The notes below the pieces were generated by a model. The model saw only the letters and a list, made by a program, of their open reading frames with translations, did not search any database and was not told where the DNA came from. From assembly GCA_039199225.1 (NCBI GenBank), contig JBCCSZ010000007.1:1-51236 (forward strand): DNA of 51,236 bases. Reading direction: 5' to 3'. The stretch is from JBCCSZ01 sp039199225. GTDB lineage: Bacteria > Bacteroidota > Bacteroidia > Chitinophagales > Saprospiraceae. A program made the translations under genes and the position numbers. Positions 10,101-18,521 of the stretch are shown in pieces; within the stretch, counting starts at the first letter, position 1, and each line of letters begins with the position of its first letter.

Positions 10101-13049
10101 ATCGTGACCAAAAAACTGTATGCCTACCTTCCAAGACAACTTACCATTACCTATGCTTACAACAGCCTTGGAAATGTCATCAGTGAAACCACCGCTACGG
10201 CTGGACAAAGCTCCCGTCAGATTTCGCAGACCTACGACAGCAGAGGGCGATTCATCACCCGAACAGTCAATCCACTCGGACAAGCCAGCTCGGCCAGTTA
10301 CGATATTAAGTGGGGCAAACCTACCTTGACAACTGGTGTGGATGGATTGACCACCCGCTACCAATACGATGTCTTTGGACGCTTGATCAAAACAACTCTT
10401 CCAACGGGTTCGGTGATCAATGAAAATTATGGCTTTAATCTCAGTTCGAGCTATGGTAGCACCTACTACCACCAAACAAGCCAGATTGGTCAGCCCACCC
10501 AATGGGTATACTACGACAAATTGGATCGGAAAATCCGGCACCACCGAAAAGGACATCAAAATAAGACCATCTATCAGATTTGGACCTTTGATTCTCGTGG
10601 TCGACTCAAAACGGAGCGGGACCCCTACAAGTCAGGCGAAAGTACCTTTACAACTACCTACTACTACGATACCTACAATCGACCAACCAGGGAGATCAAT
10701 CCATTTGGGACCACCAGCTATTCTTATTCTTACGCATCTGGCAAAACCAAGCTGACAAAGACGGACCCTGCCGGTCAGGTAAGCACCATAGAATTGGATG
10801 CCAGTGGTCTTAAGACGAAGACGACCGACAGCGGCGGAACTTTGAATTTTACGTACAACAGCCAAGGCAATGTAACGGAGGTCAAACTGGGCAATACCGT
10901 ATTGGTCAGCAATCAACACGATGGCTATGGCAACAAAAAGCAAATGATAGATAAGAACGGTGGAACCTTTACCTACGAATACAACGCCTTCAAGGAGCTG
11001 GTGACGACCACCAATAGCAATGGTCATCGCTACACCATGCAGTACGATAAAATGGGCAAAATCACGCGGCGGCAAGGTCCTGGGGAGGACATCCGATATT
11101 TCTACAATTCTTTCGGTGCAGCCAGAAATAAAATCAACAGAATCGTCAACAACGTGTCGCAGGATCAGGAGTATTTTTACTATGACAGCTATGGTCGTAT
11201 GAACCAGAAAAGAGACCGAATCAGCGGTACTACTCTGACGTCTTACTACACCTACGACAATTCTAATAAGATGACTTCCAAGACTTATCCTTCGGGCTTG
11301 AAGTTGGATTACGACTACGATTTCAATGGGTATCTGACGGGCATTCGGCGGCCAGGGTCGATGCTGTCGCTCTTCTACGTTCAATCCACCAATGGACGTG
11401 GGCAGCACACTTCCTACAGGTTGGGCAACAACAGGACGACTTCCATTACCTACAACAATGGCGTGCCGACTCGCTACTACACATCCGGCATTCAGGATTT
11501 GCGCATGGGCTGGAATTACGCCAATGGCAATCTCAACTACCGTCAGGATGTCATCAAGGGACGCTACGAGAGTTTTACTTACGACAACCTCAACCGCTTG
11601 AAAACGGCGCGCGTCACAGGCCAGCCTACCAAGTCAGTCAACTATGCCTCCAATGGCAACATCACTTCTAAGACGGATGTCGGTTCGTATACCTATCCCA
11701 CCAATACCAGGGTCAATGCTGTTGTCAAGGTGAGCAACCCCAATAATACCATTCCGGCCACCACACAGGATGTGACTTACAATGGATTTGATCAGCCTTC
11801 AAAAGTGAAGGAAGGCAGCTTTGAATTGGATTATACCTACGGTCACAATCGCAATCGGAACAAGAGTGTGTTGAAGCAAAATGGTTCGGTGAAAACCACC
11901 AGATTGTACCTCGGAGATTTTGAGCGGCAGACCAAGCAGGGCGTAACCAAAGACATTCACTACGTGGATGCAGGGCAAGGGACAATTGCCATCATTGTCA
12001 AGGTAAACAACAACTATCAGTATTACTACACTTACACGGATCATCTAGGCTCCATCGTACGAGTGACCAACGGACTTGGTATAACGGTGGCAGAGCAAAA
12101 CTTTGATCCATGGGGGCGCAAGCGAAATGCAAACACCTGGGCATATTCCAATGTCAACAGTGTGCCGGATTGGTTGCATCGCGGATACACGGGACATGAA
12201 GACTTGCCAGAGTTCGGCTTGATCAATATGAACGGTCGGATGTACGATCCCGTCGTTGGGCGCATGTTGAGTGTGGACAACTACGTACAATCGCCGAACA
12301 ACTCCCAGAGCTACAACCGCTACTCTTACGTGTTCAACAACCCACTGTCTTACACAGACCCCGACGGCGAGCTTGCCTGGTTTGTACCTGTGATCATTGG
12401 AGCGGTCGTTGGTGCCTACGCCGGTGCATCGATCGTGTCCAGGAGTTGGGACTTTACCCAGTGGACCAATGACGCGTGGCAGGGGGCTATCATTGGGGCA
12501 TTTGCCGGAGCTGCACTAGGAGCCATCGTTGCTCCCAAGATTGCGGCGACGGGGATAAAGGCTGGTATAAAGGGGTCCCTCAAAGGATTTAAGTTTACCG
12601 TCAAAGCAATTAAGGGTGCCAATTTAAAAATGGCTATGACCGGTATTGCAACAGGGGGCGACATAGAGGCGATGTATAAGGCAGCGCTGATAGGTGCCGG
12701 TCTGAAGGCTTTTGTCGGTGCTGAAAAACTTGGAGTTAAGCTATTTAAAAATACGATACTCAGCAATGCTATAGTGAAGAGAGGAGCTTATCTGATACTT
12801 AACTCTGCCGGGAAAAACTGGTTGGGTGGCGACCCGGTCTTTTCGAAATTTACTGCAGATATTGCGCTGCTTAGAGTAACCTTCGACTCCAAGACAAGAG
12901 AGTGGTTTTCTTGGCAAAACAACATCGAAAAATTCACAGAATCTACCTTCAAGCTCATTGATGATCTGTTGCAGGGAGATGCGAAATCTAATTTCAGCTT
13001 TTACTACTTGACTCCTTTCTTCTACTTTGGATCAGACCTGGTGGAATGA
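7197..13049 (+). CDS. Giant exported SpvB/VCBS/RHS-repeat protein with polymorphic-toxin architecture
   Basis: A 1950-residue protein. An N-terminal signal peptide spans about residues 1-33 (LLGQMLQAQ). Residues ~45-340 are SpvB-like, the N-terminal domain of Tc-toxin B subunits (ATGGFSYSIPI; GILGKGWNLSGLS). Residues ~355-715 hold seven FG-GAP/VCBS calcium-binding blades with motifs such as GDFDGDGYTDI, DFNGDGRDDI and DLNGDGRTDF. Residues ~880-1600 are YD repeats. The RHS core follows at about 1605-1725 (TDHLGSIVRV; GRMYDPVVGRMLSVD) and ends with NPLSYTDPDGE, the usual boundary before a variable tail. The tail (~1725-1950) begins with Gly/Ala-rich hydrophobic segments and ends in about 120 residues I cannot assign. 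RHS shells enclose and release C-terminal effectors; a toxic role here is inference, and no immunity gene is evident downstream. The gene is GC-richer than the left flank (34 of 60 bases at 10201-10260). A terminator follows. Confidence 0.9.
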   Translation: MLLKVMSLFFRNCLALGLFVCCYCLLGQMLQAQNVSYVPLNTYPDIANKPINTALSVGAIPAEASTGATGGFSYSIPIAVPPGTNEIVPDLAIEYNSYTGDGILGKGWNLSGLSVITRGNHNIYFDGKADPVKLKSSDRFYLDGMRLTLRGGSYGSNGATYRKEADDFSVITSYGSTGNGPLRFELQTKEGAILEYGGTNSSRFETNDGEDILYWKLSKIRYPDGNYIEFNYIDSYRHHRISEIRYTGNSFTGQAPYNRILFYYKVRTDQNTVYEGGSSMVDRYLLDRIAVRAESKTFKNYDFRYSFNGYNSLLNSVKESGEGGISMNTTIFKYGLSTVDLTDERLNTFQNQNVDFFSGDFDGDGYTDILAAPITYSGRNKFNSALKVYKRTANNTNYSLTYSRNLPVETSVYYGSTFSNFSNLSTDDFNGDGRDDIMTMQLTVPSTLNLQRLRSLTMYTSTGNSFTTSTPNLPGLLNYIDRSLKFYYSGDFNGDGKTDYILFLSQGSGYIGYMTLGGTNIKNVQVSGLGTGSYPANSWVAADDIKVLDVDGDGKMELMKVTGGNSSIYRFIQFGNSIRAEGISTIAPSGDDRMYFGDFNGDRKTDILLRTSKTDNSSAWYKYTSTGRGGYIGQLFSFNRRPNLRNRSDDDKLELGDFNGDGKTDIMHGWNNGGGSSLGIYYSTGNSFTYETEYFGGQLGSIPLIQNDLNGDGRTDFIINRSGTSLSPTVLYIKRNGKESLLHHIADGHGKQINITYRRMTQTFNFYSRSSSTSYPRNTVTAPIYLTQKMEEADGNGGFFTKTYKYEDAYVHRGGKGFMGFREFHVIDSDNNLRTESEYFNPNNIYLMTINRVKRYVNSTNYLFEQTAYNQAFISRPGKSYWLRTNNMTENKYLETQTRNTTYTYDDYGNVTTKVEANGVENITTSTSYGRYAGPVPNRPTGVSVSRYRIGYQGYNTRTLFTYNSKGQIVTKKLYAYLPRQLTITYAYNSLGNVISETTATAGQSSRQISQTYDSRGRFITRTVNPLGQASSASYDIKWGKPTLTTGVDGLTTRYQYDVFGRLIKTTLPTGSVINENYGFNLSSSYGSTYYHQTSQIGQPTQWVYYDKLDRKIRHHRKGHQNKTIYQIWTFDSRGRLKTERDPYKSGESTFTTTYYYDTYNRPTREINPFGTTSYSYSYASGKTKLTKTDPAGQVSTIELDASGLKTKTTDSGGTLNFTYNSQGNVTEVKLGNTVLVSNQHDGYGNKKQMIDKNGGTFTYEYNAFKELVTTTNSNGHRYTMQYDKMGKITRRQGPGEDIRYFYNSFGAARNKINRIVNNVSQDQEYFYYDSYGRMNQKRDRISGTTLTSYYTYDNSNKMTSKTYPSGLKLDYDYDFNGYLTGIRRPGSMLSLFYVQSTNGRGQHTSYRLGNNRTTSITYNNGVPTRYYTSGIQDLRMGWNYANGNLNYRQDVIKGRYESFTYDNLNRLKTARVTGQPTKSVNYASNGNITSKTDVGSYTYPTNTRVNAVVKVSNPNNTIPATTQDVTYNGFDQPSKVKEGSFELDYTYGHNRNRNKSVLKQNGSVKTTRLYLGDFERQTKQGVTKDIHYVDAGQGTIAIIVKVNNNYQYYYTYTDHLGSIVRVTNGLGITVAEQNFDPWGRKRNANTWAYSNVNSVPDWLHRGYTGHEDLPEFGLINMNGRMYDPVVGRMLSVDNYVQSPNNSQSYNRYSYVFNNPLSYTDPDGELAWFVPVIIGAVVGAYAGASIVSRSWDFTQWTNDAWQGAIIGAFAGAALGAIVAPKIAATGIKAGIKGSLKGFKFTVKAIKGANLKMAMTGIATGGDIEAMYKAALIGAGLKAFVGAEKLGVKLFKNTILSNAIVKRGAYLILNSAGKNWLGGDPVFSKFTADIALLRVTFDSKTREWFSWQNNIEKFTESTFKLIDDLLQGDAKSNFSFYYLTPFFYFGSDLVE

Positions 13050-13181
13050 TGATGATCAATGTAGCATACAGCTTTCAGACGCTGCTTTACGGCCGTCGAT
13101 GGTATGGAAGCCAGCGCAGCACGAACAAAGAAAAATAGTACTAGAAACTATAAAGTAGATTTTTTTTCTAATTGAGAAATG

Positions 13182-13216
13182 GGTCGCCAGGCTTTCGGGT
13201 CTGGTGGCCTTTTTTT
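13182..13216 (+). terminator. Intrinsic terminator of the RHS gene
   Basis: Imperfect stem GTCGCCAGG (13183-13191) / TCTGGTGGC (13200-13208), with G-T pairs, followed by seven T from 13210. It sits between the convergent RHS and beta-propeller genes. Confidence 0.6.
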
Positions 13217-13368
13217 GGAGTATACGTCAACCTTCATTTTCAGAATGACGATGGATTGCTGCATGCAGGATGGCTGGGAAACAGGTGTTCGATGTGGCCA
13301 TCCATCTGGTGCTTACAGATTGCGTCCTTAACTTATCCCTCTTGAAAAGTTTACTGTTTTTTTTAGCC

Positions 13369-14796
13369 TTAGAATTTGATGATTTTTTTATGGATGCTCC
13401 CATTTTCTGTTTGGAGACGGATCCAGTATACGCCAGCTGGAAAGCCCGTCAAATCAATGGACGCTAAGGTTTCGTAATGGTTGGAAGAGACGGTCAAACC
13501 GCTGCTATTTATTATCTGGACGCTTGCATTTTTAAGGGGGTAGGATAATTGAAGAAGGCTTGTTGCAGCGGAAATGGGATTGGGGAACAATTGCAATTCA
13601 AGTGTTTCTTTTTTGATTGCTGGGGTTGATGTGATGAGGTAATTGTTGAGCGTGATGAAATATTGAGGGGTATTGTCTTGGGTCGCATAGCCGGAGGCGA
13701 TAAAAGAGGTGTTGCCCACAGGCTTTATGTCGTATCCAATGCCGACGCCAGGGTTTTCATAGTACTGCCGCCGCAGCTCATTTCCGAGTGGGTCGAGTTG
13801 GCTGATTACAATATCGGTATCGTCTGTGGATTCATTGTGGCTGTAACCTGTGACTAAGTATCCGCTGCCATCGGTTAATTCCATGATGCCAAAGCCAGCA
13901 TCGCTTTTTGGGGAGGCTTCTACAAAGCGCTGCCAGGCTATTTCGCCGTCGGTGCTAACTTCTGCCACAAAGATGTCGAATGCAAATTGGTTGGGTGGTG
14001 TGGCCTCACCGACGATGACGAGCTTGCCAGCCCTATTTCGGATCATGGATTTACAGCCACCATTGGCAAAGTCATTGATGTCTTTTTGCCATCGAATATT
14101 GCCACTGGCATCAATGCTTGTCAGCTCTATGCCATAAGGACCTTGTTCCGATTGTTGTTTGTCTCCGACGAAAATGTAAGAACCATCCTCTAAAACTTCT
14201 ACTGCGACTCCAATTTCGTTGTTTGGTCCACCATATGCTCGATCCCATTCTACGTTGCCGTCCACATCCATTTTTACCAGATAATAGTCGTTGCCAAAGC
14301 CTTGGCCAGAGGTAAAGCCGCAAACGATGTATCCTCCATCGGCTGTCTGTTTGATGTTGTTGAAAAAGGTATTCCCAGAATCGTTGTCATATATTTCTGC
14401 CCATTTCTGTGTTCCACTGGTATCAAACTTAAAGACGAAGGCGTTGACCTGTGACGCACCACTGATTTGTGTTTCTCCAACGACGATGAGTTCTCCCTGA
14501 TCGTTGAGCAGTATGTCGCGAGGTATGTCGTCATTTCTTGTTCCAAAGTCGGCTGTCCAGAGTAGCTGGCCCTGAAAGTCGAGTTTGCTCAAAGTCCCCT
14601 CGGTATCGGTTTCGGTACTGGATTCGTAGCCGAGCAAATAGATGTACTCCTCATTGAGCTGGACGGATGCAACGCCGAATTCTCTCTTTTCAGCTTGACC
14701 AAATATTTTTTGAAAGCCTGGCATCTGCGCAAAGCTCAGCGGAGCAAGCAAAGAAATGAAAACAGCCAGCAGGATGATTTTTCTTGGATCAATCAT
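13369..14796 (-). CDS. Delta-60/beta-propeller-like T9SS-exported protein
   Basis: A 475-residue protein with a signal peptide at residues 1-23 (LLAPLSFAQ). Residues ~30-385 consist of about six ~50-residue blades, each with a Trp-containing strand: GQLLWTADFG, GTQKWAEIYD, GNVEWDRAYG, GNIRWQKDIN, GEIAWQRFVE. This is the pattern of delta-60 / WD-like propellers common in Bacteroidota exported proteins. The last ~80 residues are a T9SS type-A sorting domain (LFPNPISAATSLLQL ... GVYWIRLQ ... KKIIKF). It is convergent with the RHS gene and about 100 bp downstream of the HicA-like gene's stop codon. The role is probably adhesive or structural at the surface; no catalytic residues are visible. Confidence 0.85.
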   Translation of the reverse strand: MIDPRKIILLAVFISLLAPLSFAQMPGFQKIFGQAEKREFGVASVQLNEEYIYLLGYESSTETDTEGTLSKLDFQGQLLWTADFGTRNDDIPRDILLNDQGELIVVGETQISGASQVNAFVFKFDTSGTQKWAEIYDNDSGNTFFNNIKQTADGGYIVCGFTSGQGFGNDYYLVKMDVDGNVEWDRAYGGPNNEIGVAVEVLEDGSYIFVGDKQQSEQGPYGIELTSIDASGNIRWQKDINDFANGGCKSMIRNRAGKLVIVGEATPPNQFAFDIFVAEVSTDGEIAWQRFVEASPKSDAGFGIMELTDGSGYLVTGYSHNESTDDTDIVISQLDPLGNELRRQYYENPGVGIGYDIKPVGNTSFIASGYATQDNTPQYFITLNNYLITSTPAIKKETLELQLFPNPISAATSLLQLSYPLKNASVQIINSSGLTVSSNHYETLASIDLTGFPAGVYWIRLQTENGSIHKKIIKF

Positions 14797-14893
14797 GGTA
14801 ATGTTTGATTGGTCAATAATAAATGAAATCAGTTGAAAAGGAAAGCTTTATCTCCAATGGTAAATAGCCTACGCTAAGGAGTTGTGATCTGCC

Positions 14894-15202
14894 TTACGAT
14901 TCTCCATCGGCCGCACCAATATCTCCATTACCCTTTAAAATTTCGATGTATTGATCCGCATTCATGACACCTTTGGCAAGCTCAAGAAATTGGTCTTTGC
15001 TCAACCGACATTGCTTGGCCATCTTGTTGATCTGGTGGCTGCTGGTGTCTTTGATACTGACATCGGAGACTTTGACGTACAGGATGAAGTTGCCTTCGTA
15101 ATAGTAGTCCAAGTAGCAGTGGTCGTCGTTTTTGTTTTGTGCGTCTGTAAAGCCGATGGCCTTTAGGTGCTCAAGCGTTTTTTCTTTGTCGATGGTAGCC
15201 AT
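14894..15202 (-). CDS. HicA-like small protein (possible toxin of a TA pair)
   Basis: A 102-residue soluble protein. The order of elements resembles HicA/YcfA double-stranded-RNA-binding-fold toxins: an N-terminal helix with LEHLKAIGF, an acidic turn with a single histidine (DDHCY, His28, where HicA proteins keep their catalytic His), strands FILYVKVS, then a SSHQINKMAKQ segment and a final LSKDQFLEL helix. Many Bacteroidota HicA-family proteins end in this way. The ATG lies 2 bp after the stop of the upstream gene, so translation is probably coupled. The partner resembles HicB at its C-terminus. The assignment rests on recognition of short motifs, not on a computed alignment. A non-toxic RNA-binding role is the main alternative. 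Confidence 0.55.
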   Translation of the reverse strand: MATIDKEKTLEHLKAIGFTDAQNKNDDHCYLDYYYEGNFILYVKVSDVSIKDTSSHQINKMAKQCRLSKDQFLELAKGVMNADQYIEILKGNGDIGAADGES

Positions 15203-15204
15203 GT

Positions 15205-16122
15205 TTATACGATAGATTCGATGAGGACGGTGAAAAATATTTTGTTGTTTTTCATTTTGGGTGACAGTTGGTCCCGCTTCAGTTTGCGCAGTTTGTTGTA
15301 GAGGTAGTCAAACTCCTGGCAGAAGTCTTCGATGGCCTCTTGGCGCGTCGTGCCGCTGCCTACAACGCCCACCATGGAGGACTCAATGGTGAAGCTGTCT
15401 TTTTCCTTTTCTAGCGTACACATCAAGGGGGTTGTCAGTTGGTAGATTTTTTCACCGGTTTTGATGTACTCGAACACGTGAGAGATGGTGGTGGCTTCGG
15501 CATTGTATATTTCTTTGATGGTCTTTCGTTCTTTGCCGTTGCTCGTGGTGATTCTCACCTTGCCATATTTGATTTCTTCGAATTCTTTTTTCTCCTGGAT
15601 GACGTCGACGAGCAGCGTGTCTCTGGTCGATTTTTTGAATTTTCGGAGCTTGTACAGCGGGGTGATTTCGCTGCTTTGAAAATCGACGAATGCCGCCTGC
15701 GGAGTTTTCAAACTGTCGACAAATCCGAAGAGAGAATTCACAATTTCATTTCTTCGCTTGTAATCGGGGTATAGGTTTTTGAGTTCTAGGTAGTTGCCTG
15801 TGTCGGCTAGTTTTAGCAGACTTTCAAATTTTTCGCTGACTTGCTCCCGCTGTTTCACCGGGTCGGCACCGATGATCATATTGGTGTTTTGGGTGAATCT
15901 GAAGCCAGGAACCGCACTGCCCGTTTTGAAATCTACCAGTTCGATCTTGAAGTTGGTCATGTCGAGCGCCTCATTGGTAGACAGGTCGTTTTCAACAATT
16001 TTGTAAACCAGCTTTTGAAATTGCTTGGCCAGGTCTGCAAAATAATCCAATTGTAAAGAGTTGTTTTTTCCAATTTCTCCACCAATCTGAAGGTATACGA
16101 CCTTATTGAAATCTATCTTCAT
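15205..16122 (-). CDS. HicB-like protein with long N-terminal extension (partner of the HicA-like gene)
   Basis: 305 residues from ATG 16122; a longer frame would need a TTG at 16167. The start MKIDFNKVVYLQIGGEIG leads into a ~200-residue region with helices and strands that I do not recognise; it includes DLAKQFQKLVYKIVE and a TGSAVPGF turn. The C-terminal ~70 residues follow the HicB pattern: a strand (KDSFTIESSMVGVVG), then GSGTTRQEAIEDFCQEF, which corresponds to the conserved G-x-T-x-x-E-A of HicB partial RNase-H folds, then a helix ending YNKLRKLKRDQL. Typical HicB proteins are 70-150 residues, so this one is two to four times longer. No DNA-binding ribbon-helix-helix or HTH segment is evident. 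The downstream HicA-like gene begins 2 bp after the stop. An antitoxin role is inference from layout plus the motif. Confidence 0.55.
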   Translation of the reverse strand: MKIDFNKVVYLQIGGEIGKNNSLQLDYFADLAKQFQKLVYKIVENDLSTNEALDMTNFKIELVDFKTGSAVPGFRFTQNTNMIIGADPVKQREQVSEKFESLLKLADTGNYLELKNLYPDYKRRNEIVNSLFGFVDSLKTPQAAFVDFQSSEITPLYKLRKFKKSTRDTLLVDVIQEKKEFEEIKYGKVRITTSNGKERKTIKEIYNAEATTISHVFEYIKTGEKIYQLTTPLMCTLEKEKDSFTIESSMVGVVGSGTTRQEAIEDFCQEFDYLYNKLRKLKRDQLSPKMKNNKIFFTVLIESIV

Positions 16123-16275
16123 TCTCGTACTTGTATTGTTAATTTGGCAATGTCCTATGAGGTTCAATAATACAAAAATTCTATTTCAATGCGCACAACT
16201 TCCCTGTTTAAGCGAATTTTATCGCCTCGGGGGGCTTATATGCCCGGAATGCATGGGGAATATTTGTCTTGTGTG

Positions 16276-18477
16276 TTAGTAGCAGTCCATCAGGATTTGT
16301 CCTCGATCCACAAAGACATCCAGAGGCTGGTGAAGGTGCTGCTGACTGATTTGCTCTAGCAATTCTAGTACGTCATTTTGCATGCTGATGGAGCCACAAA
16401 TCATAACGACGCCTCCTGACTGTAGCCGCTCGGCCACTTGGGTACCATCTTTCTTTAGCAAATCCTGAACGTACTTATCCGCATTGTCTTCCTTTGAAAA
16501 GGCAGTCTTAATGGCTCGGGTTGCACCATGGTTTGCCGAGGTCTCAAGCAGCGGCTGGTAAAGCTCGTACGACTGGAAGCTCCGCCCGCCCCAGTAGAGA
16601 TAGGTAGGGATGTTGTCTACTTCTTGCAGCATTCCCAGGAAGGGAGCGATCCCGGTTCCGTTGGAAATGAGGGTGAGCGAGGATGCCTTTTTGGGTGGAT
16701 GAAAAGAAGGATTCGTGCGAAGGGCCGCTTGGAGAAGGGCATTGTGCTGCTGATCGTTTAAGTAATTGGAACAAACGCCGAGCTCATGCTTTTTGATGCT
16801 CAATAGGATTTGGCCGGATGAACTTTTGCCAATGGAATACAAACGCTCTACAGGGTCCGTGGGTGGATAAACGGCCAGCAGGTCTCCGGAACGAAACTTG
16901 AGGTGGCGGGGAGGCTGTAACTTCAACACAAAGGTTTCGTCGTAATCGTCTATGACCGTTGTTTTTTCAACGACCTGAAAAGGGTATTCCTTCTCTTTCT
17001 TCTGCTTCATCTCGGCCGGCAACTGCAGCTTTGGCGCAGCAACTGCTCCCCAATCTTGCGCCCATTGTTTGAAGCTTTCGTAAGACTTGTTGTTGACCAG
17101 GGCGATCGGAGCGGCTTGATTGGCATTGGGGGTGGTAGAAAGAGCGGCGTCTACGTCTAGGGCAAATTGACAAAAATGGGGATAGGCCATAGAACCAAAA
17201 CCCACAACGGAATATTGGAAAGTCTTAGCAGGTGGATTTTCTGTCAACAACTTCAAAAATCGAGTGGCATTGGCCGGTGGGTCGCCATCGCCATAAGTGG
17301 ATGTCAACACGACCAAATGCTTCAAACGAGGGTAGGCTTGGTAGTGGTTCAGATCGTCGATGAATACTTTTTTGCGGAGGCGAAACAAGGCTTTCTGTAA
17401 TACGCCGGCAAATGCTCGGGTACTGCCGTTCTCCGTACCAATGAGGACAACGATTTCTGCCTCTTCTTTGCCGTATTTATTTTTGATCTTAGAGCGAATC
17501 CGTCTATACGAAATCACGCTTCCCGAATACAAAAAGAACAAGATATTGAAGGAGGCAATGGCGAGAACAATCGACCACCAAAAGCTTCCGGTGCCTGTGT
17601 GCAAATTAAAATTCCAACGGGTCAACAATTCCACAAAGGGCGATTTGACCTCAGATACAATCGCTCCTGTTTTTTGGTGGATGGACAAGGTTTTGTCTTG
17701 AAGGGTCAAGGTGAAAAACTCTTCTGCATCATCGGAGAAGGGGAATTCTAGCTTTCGAATGTCCTTTAATTGAGTTGTTTGAAATATTGCAAATTCGGAA
17801 AAAGGGCGTTCCGGCAGGGGGGTAGCAGGAGCTTCAAAAGTGTTGGACTGGCCAGTCGATTCGGGGATCAAGGAGAAGCGGAAGAGGGATAGGTAAACCC
17901 CCGTGAGGGTAATGATCAAGATGGGGAGTAAGCTCAGTCGACCCAAGATGATGTGGTAGTATTGGGCAAAGTCTTCCTTCACGATTTTGGCAAAAAAATG
18001 TCGGATGCCACTTTGTCGTTTGATCAATAGGATGGAGCCAGTCAAGGCGATCAAAAAGAGCAGGAAGGAGGTGATGCCTACAAAGATGCGTCCCCAGGTT
18101 TTTAGAAAAAGGGAGCGGTGCAAATTGGTGACCCACTCGAAGAAGGGATTTTTGTCGGGAATGTCTGCTAGTTTTTCCCCCGTGCTGGGATTGATGTAAA
18201 AGTCGCCATCCGTTGCCTCGTCCATGCTGATGACAGAGGCTTTGACAAAGTAGTTGGCATCGACTGCCAATTCCAAAACTTCATCGTACCGATTTTCCAA
18301 CGAATCAATCAGCTCGGATAGAGGGGTTTGCTCTCCATTCGCTACCTGGAAAGGCTGCAGCTTTTCTTGGATGGGTTCGAAGGCCAAAATCAAACCCGTC
18401 ACGGCTGCCAGAAGTACGAATAAACTAGAAGATACAGCCAATGCGAAGTGGCTGTATCTCCAAATATTAACAATCAT
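16276..18477 (-). CDS. PepSY-domain membrane diflavin reductase (flavodoxin + CysJ-like FAD/NADPH domains)
   Basis: A 733-residue protein. The membrane part (residues ~1-330) starts with TM helix 10-32, has a PepSY-type periplasmic segment (GDFYINPSTGEKLADI), and further helices near 130-152, 187-207 and 305-328. A flavodoxin/FMN domain covers about 345-480 (VLIGTENGSTRAFAGVL; LTSTYGDGDPPANA). The FAD/NADPH domain covers ~510-733 with RLYSIGKSS (FAD), LISNGTGIAPFLGML (NADPH), a YWGGRSF segment and MICGSISMQ, ending in an aromatic MDCY that can stack on the flavin as in CysJ. It should move electrons from cytosolic NADPH through flavins to the membrane or periplasm, which in relatives serves reduction of ferric siderophores or other metal complexes. 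It is the last gene of a three-gene operon. The substrate is not determined by the sequence. Confidence 0.85.
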   Translation of the reverse strand: MIVNIWRYSHFALAVSSSLFVLLAAVTGLILAFEPIQEKLQPFQVANGEQTPLSELIDSLENRYDEVLELAVDANYFVKASVISMDEATDGDFYINPSTGEKLADIPDKNPFFEWVTNLHRSLFLKTWGRIFVGITSFLLFLIALTGSILLIKRQSGIRHFFAKIVKEDFAQYYHIILGRLSLLPILIITLTGVYLSLFRFSLIPESTGQSNTFEAPATPLPERPFSEFAIFQTTQLKDIRKLEFPFSDDAEEFFTLTLQDKTLSIHQKTGAIVSEVKSPFVELLTRWNFNLHTGTGSFWWSIVLAIASFNILFFLYSGSVISYRRIRSKIKNKYGKEEAEIVVLIGTENGSTRAFAGVLQKALFRLRKKVFIDDLNHYQAYPRLKHLVVLTSTYGDGDPPANATRFLKLLTENPPAKTFQYSVVGFGSMAYPHFCQFALDVDAALSTTPNANQAAPIALVNNKSYESFKQWAQDWGAVAAPKLQLPAEMKQKKEKEYPFQVVEKTTVIDDYDETFVLKLQPPRHLKFRSGDLLAVYPPTDPVERLYSIGKSSSGQILLSIKKHELGVCSNYLNDQQHNALLQAALRTNPSFHPPKKASSLTLISNGTGIAPFLGMLQEVDNIPTYLYWGGRSFQSYELYQPLLETSANHGATRAIKTAFSKEDNADKYVQDLLKKDGTQVAERLQSGGVVMICGSISMQNDVLELLEQISQQHLHQPLDVFVDRGQILMDCY

Positions 18478-18521
18478 ATTTTACATCGAATTATCGGGCG
18501 ACAGCGCTCGGCTTGCCTAGG

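Noticed and set aside
9972..10559. 195-residue open frame on the minus strand inside the RHS gene
   Set aside because: Same reason: an antisense shadow of YD repeats.
10632..11408. 258-residue open frame on the minus strand inside the RHS gene
   Set aside because: It lies opposite the strongly supported RHS repeats, lacks a plausible protein composition and has no start context; it is a shadow of the repeat codon usage.
8270..12350. Regular DNA repetition suggestive of a CRISPR or tandem array
   Set aside because: The repetition is at the protein level (VCBS and YD repeats) within one open reading frame; there are no identical direct repeats with unique spacers.
15205..16167. Longer start (TTG 16167) for the HicB-like protein
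   Set aside because: It would add 15 residues without a family counterpart; ATG 16122 gives a natural first strand.
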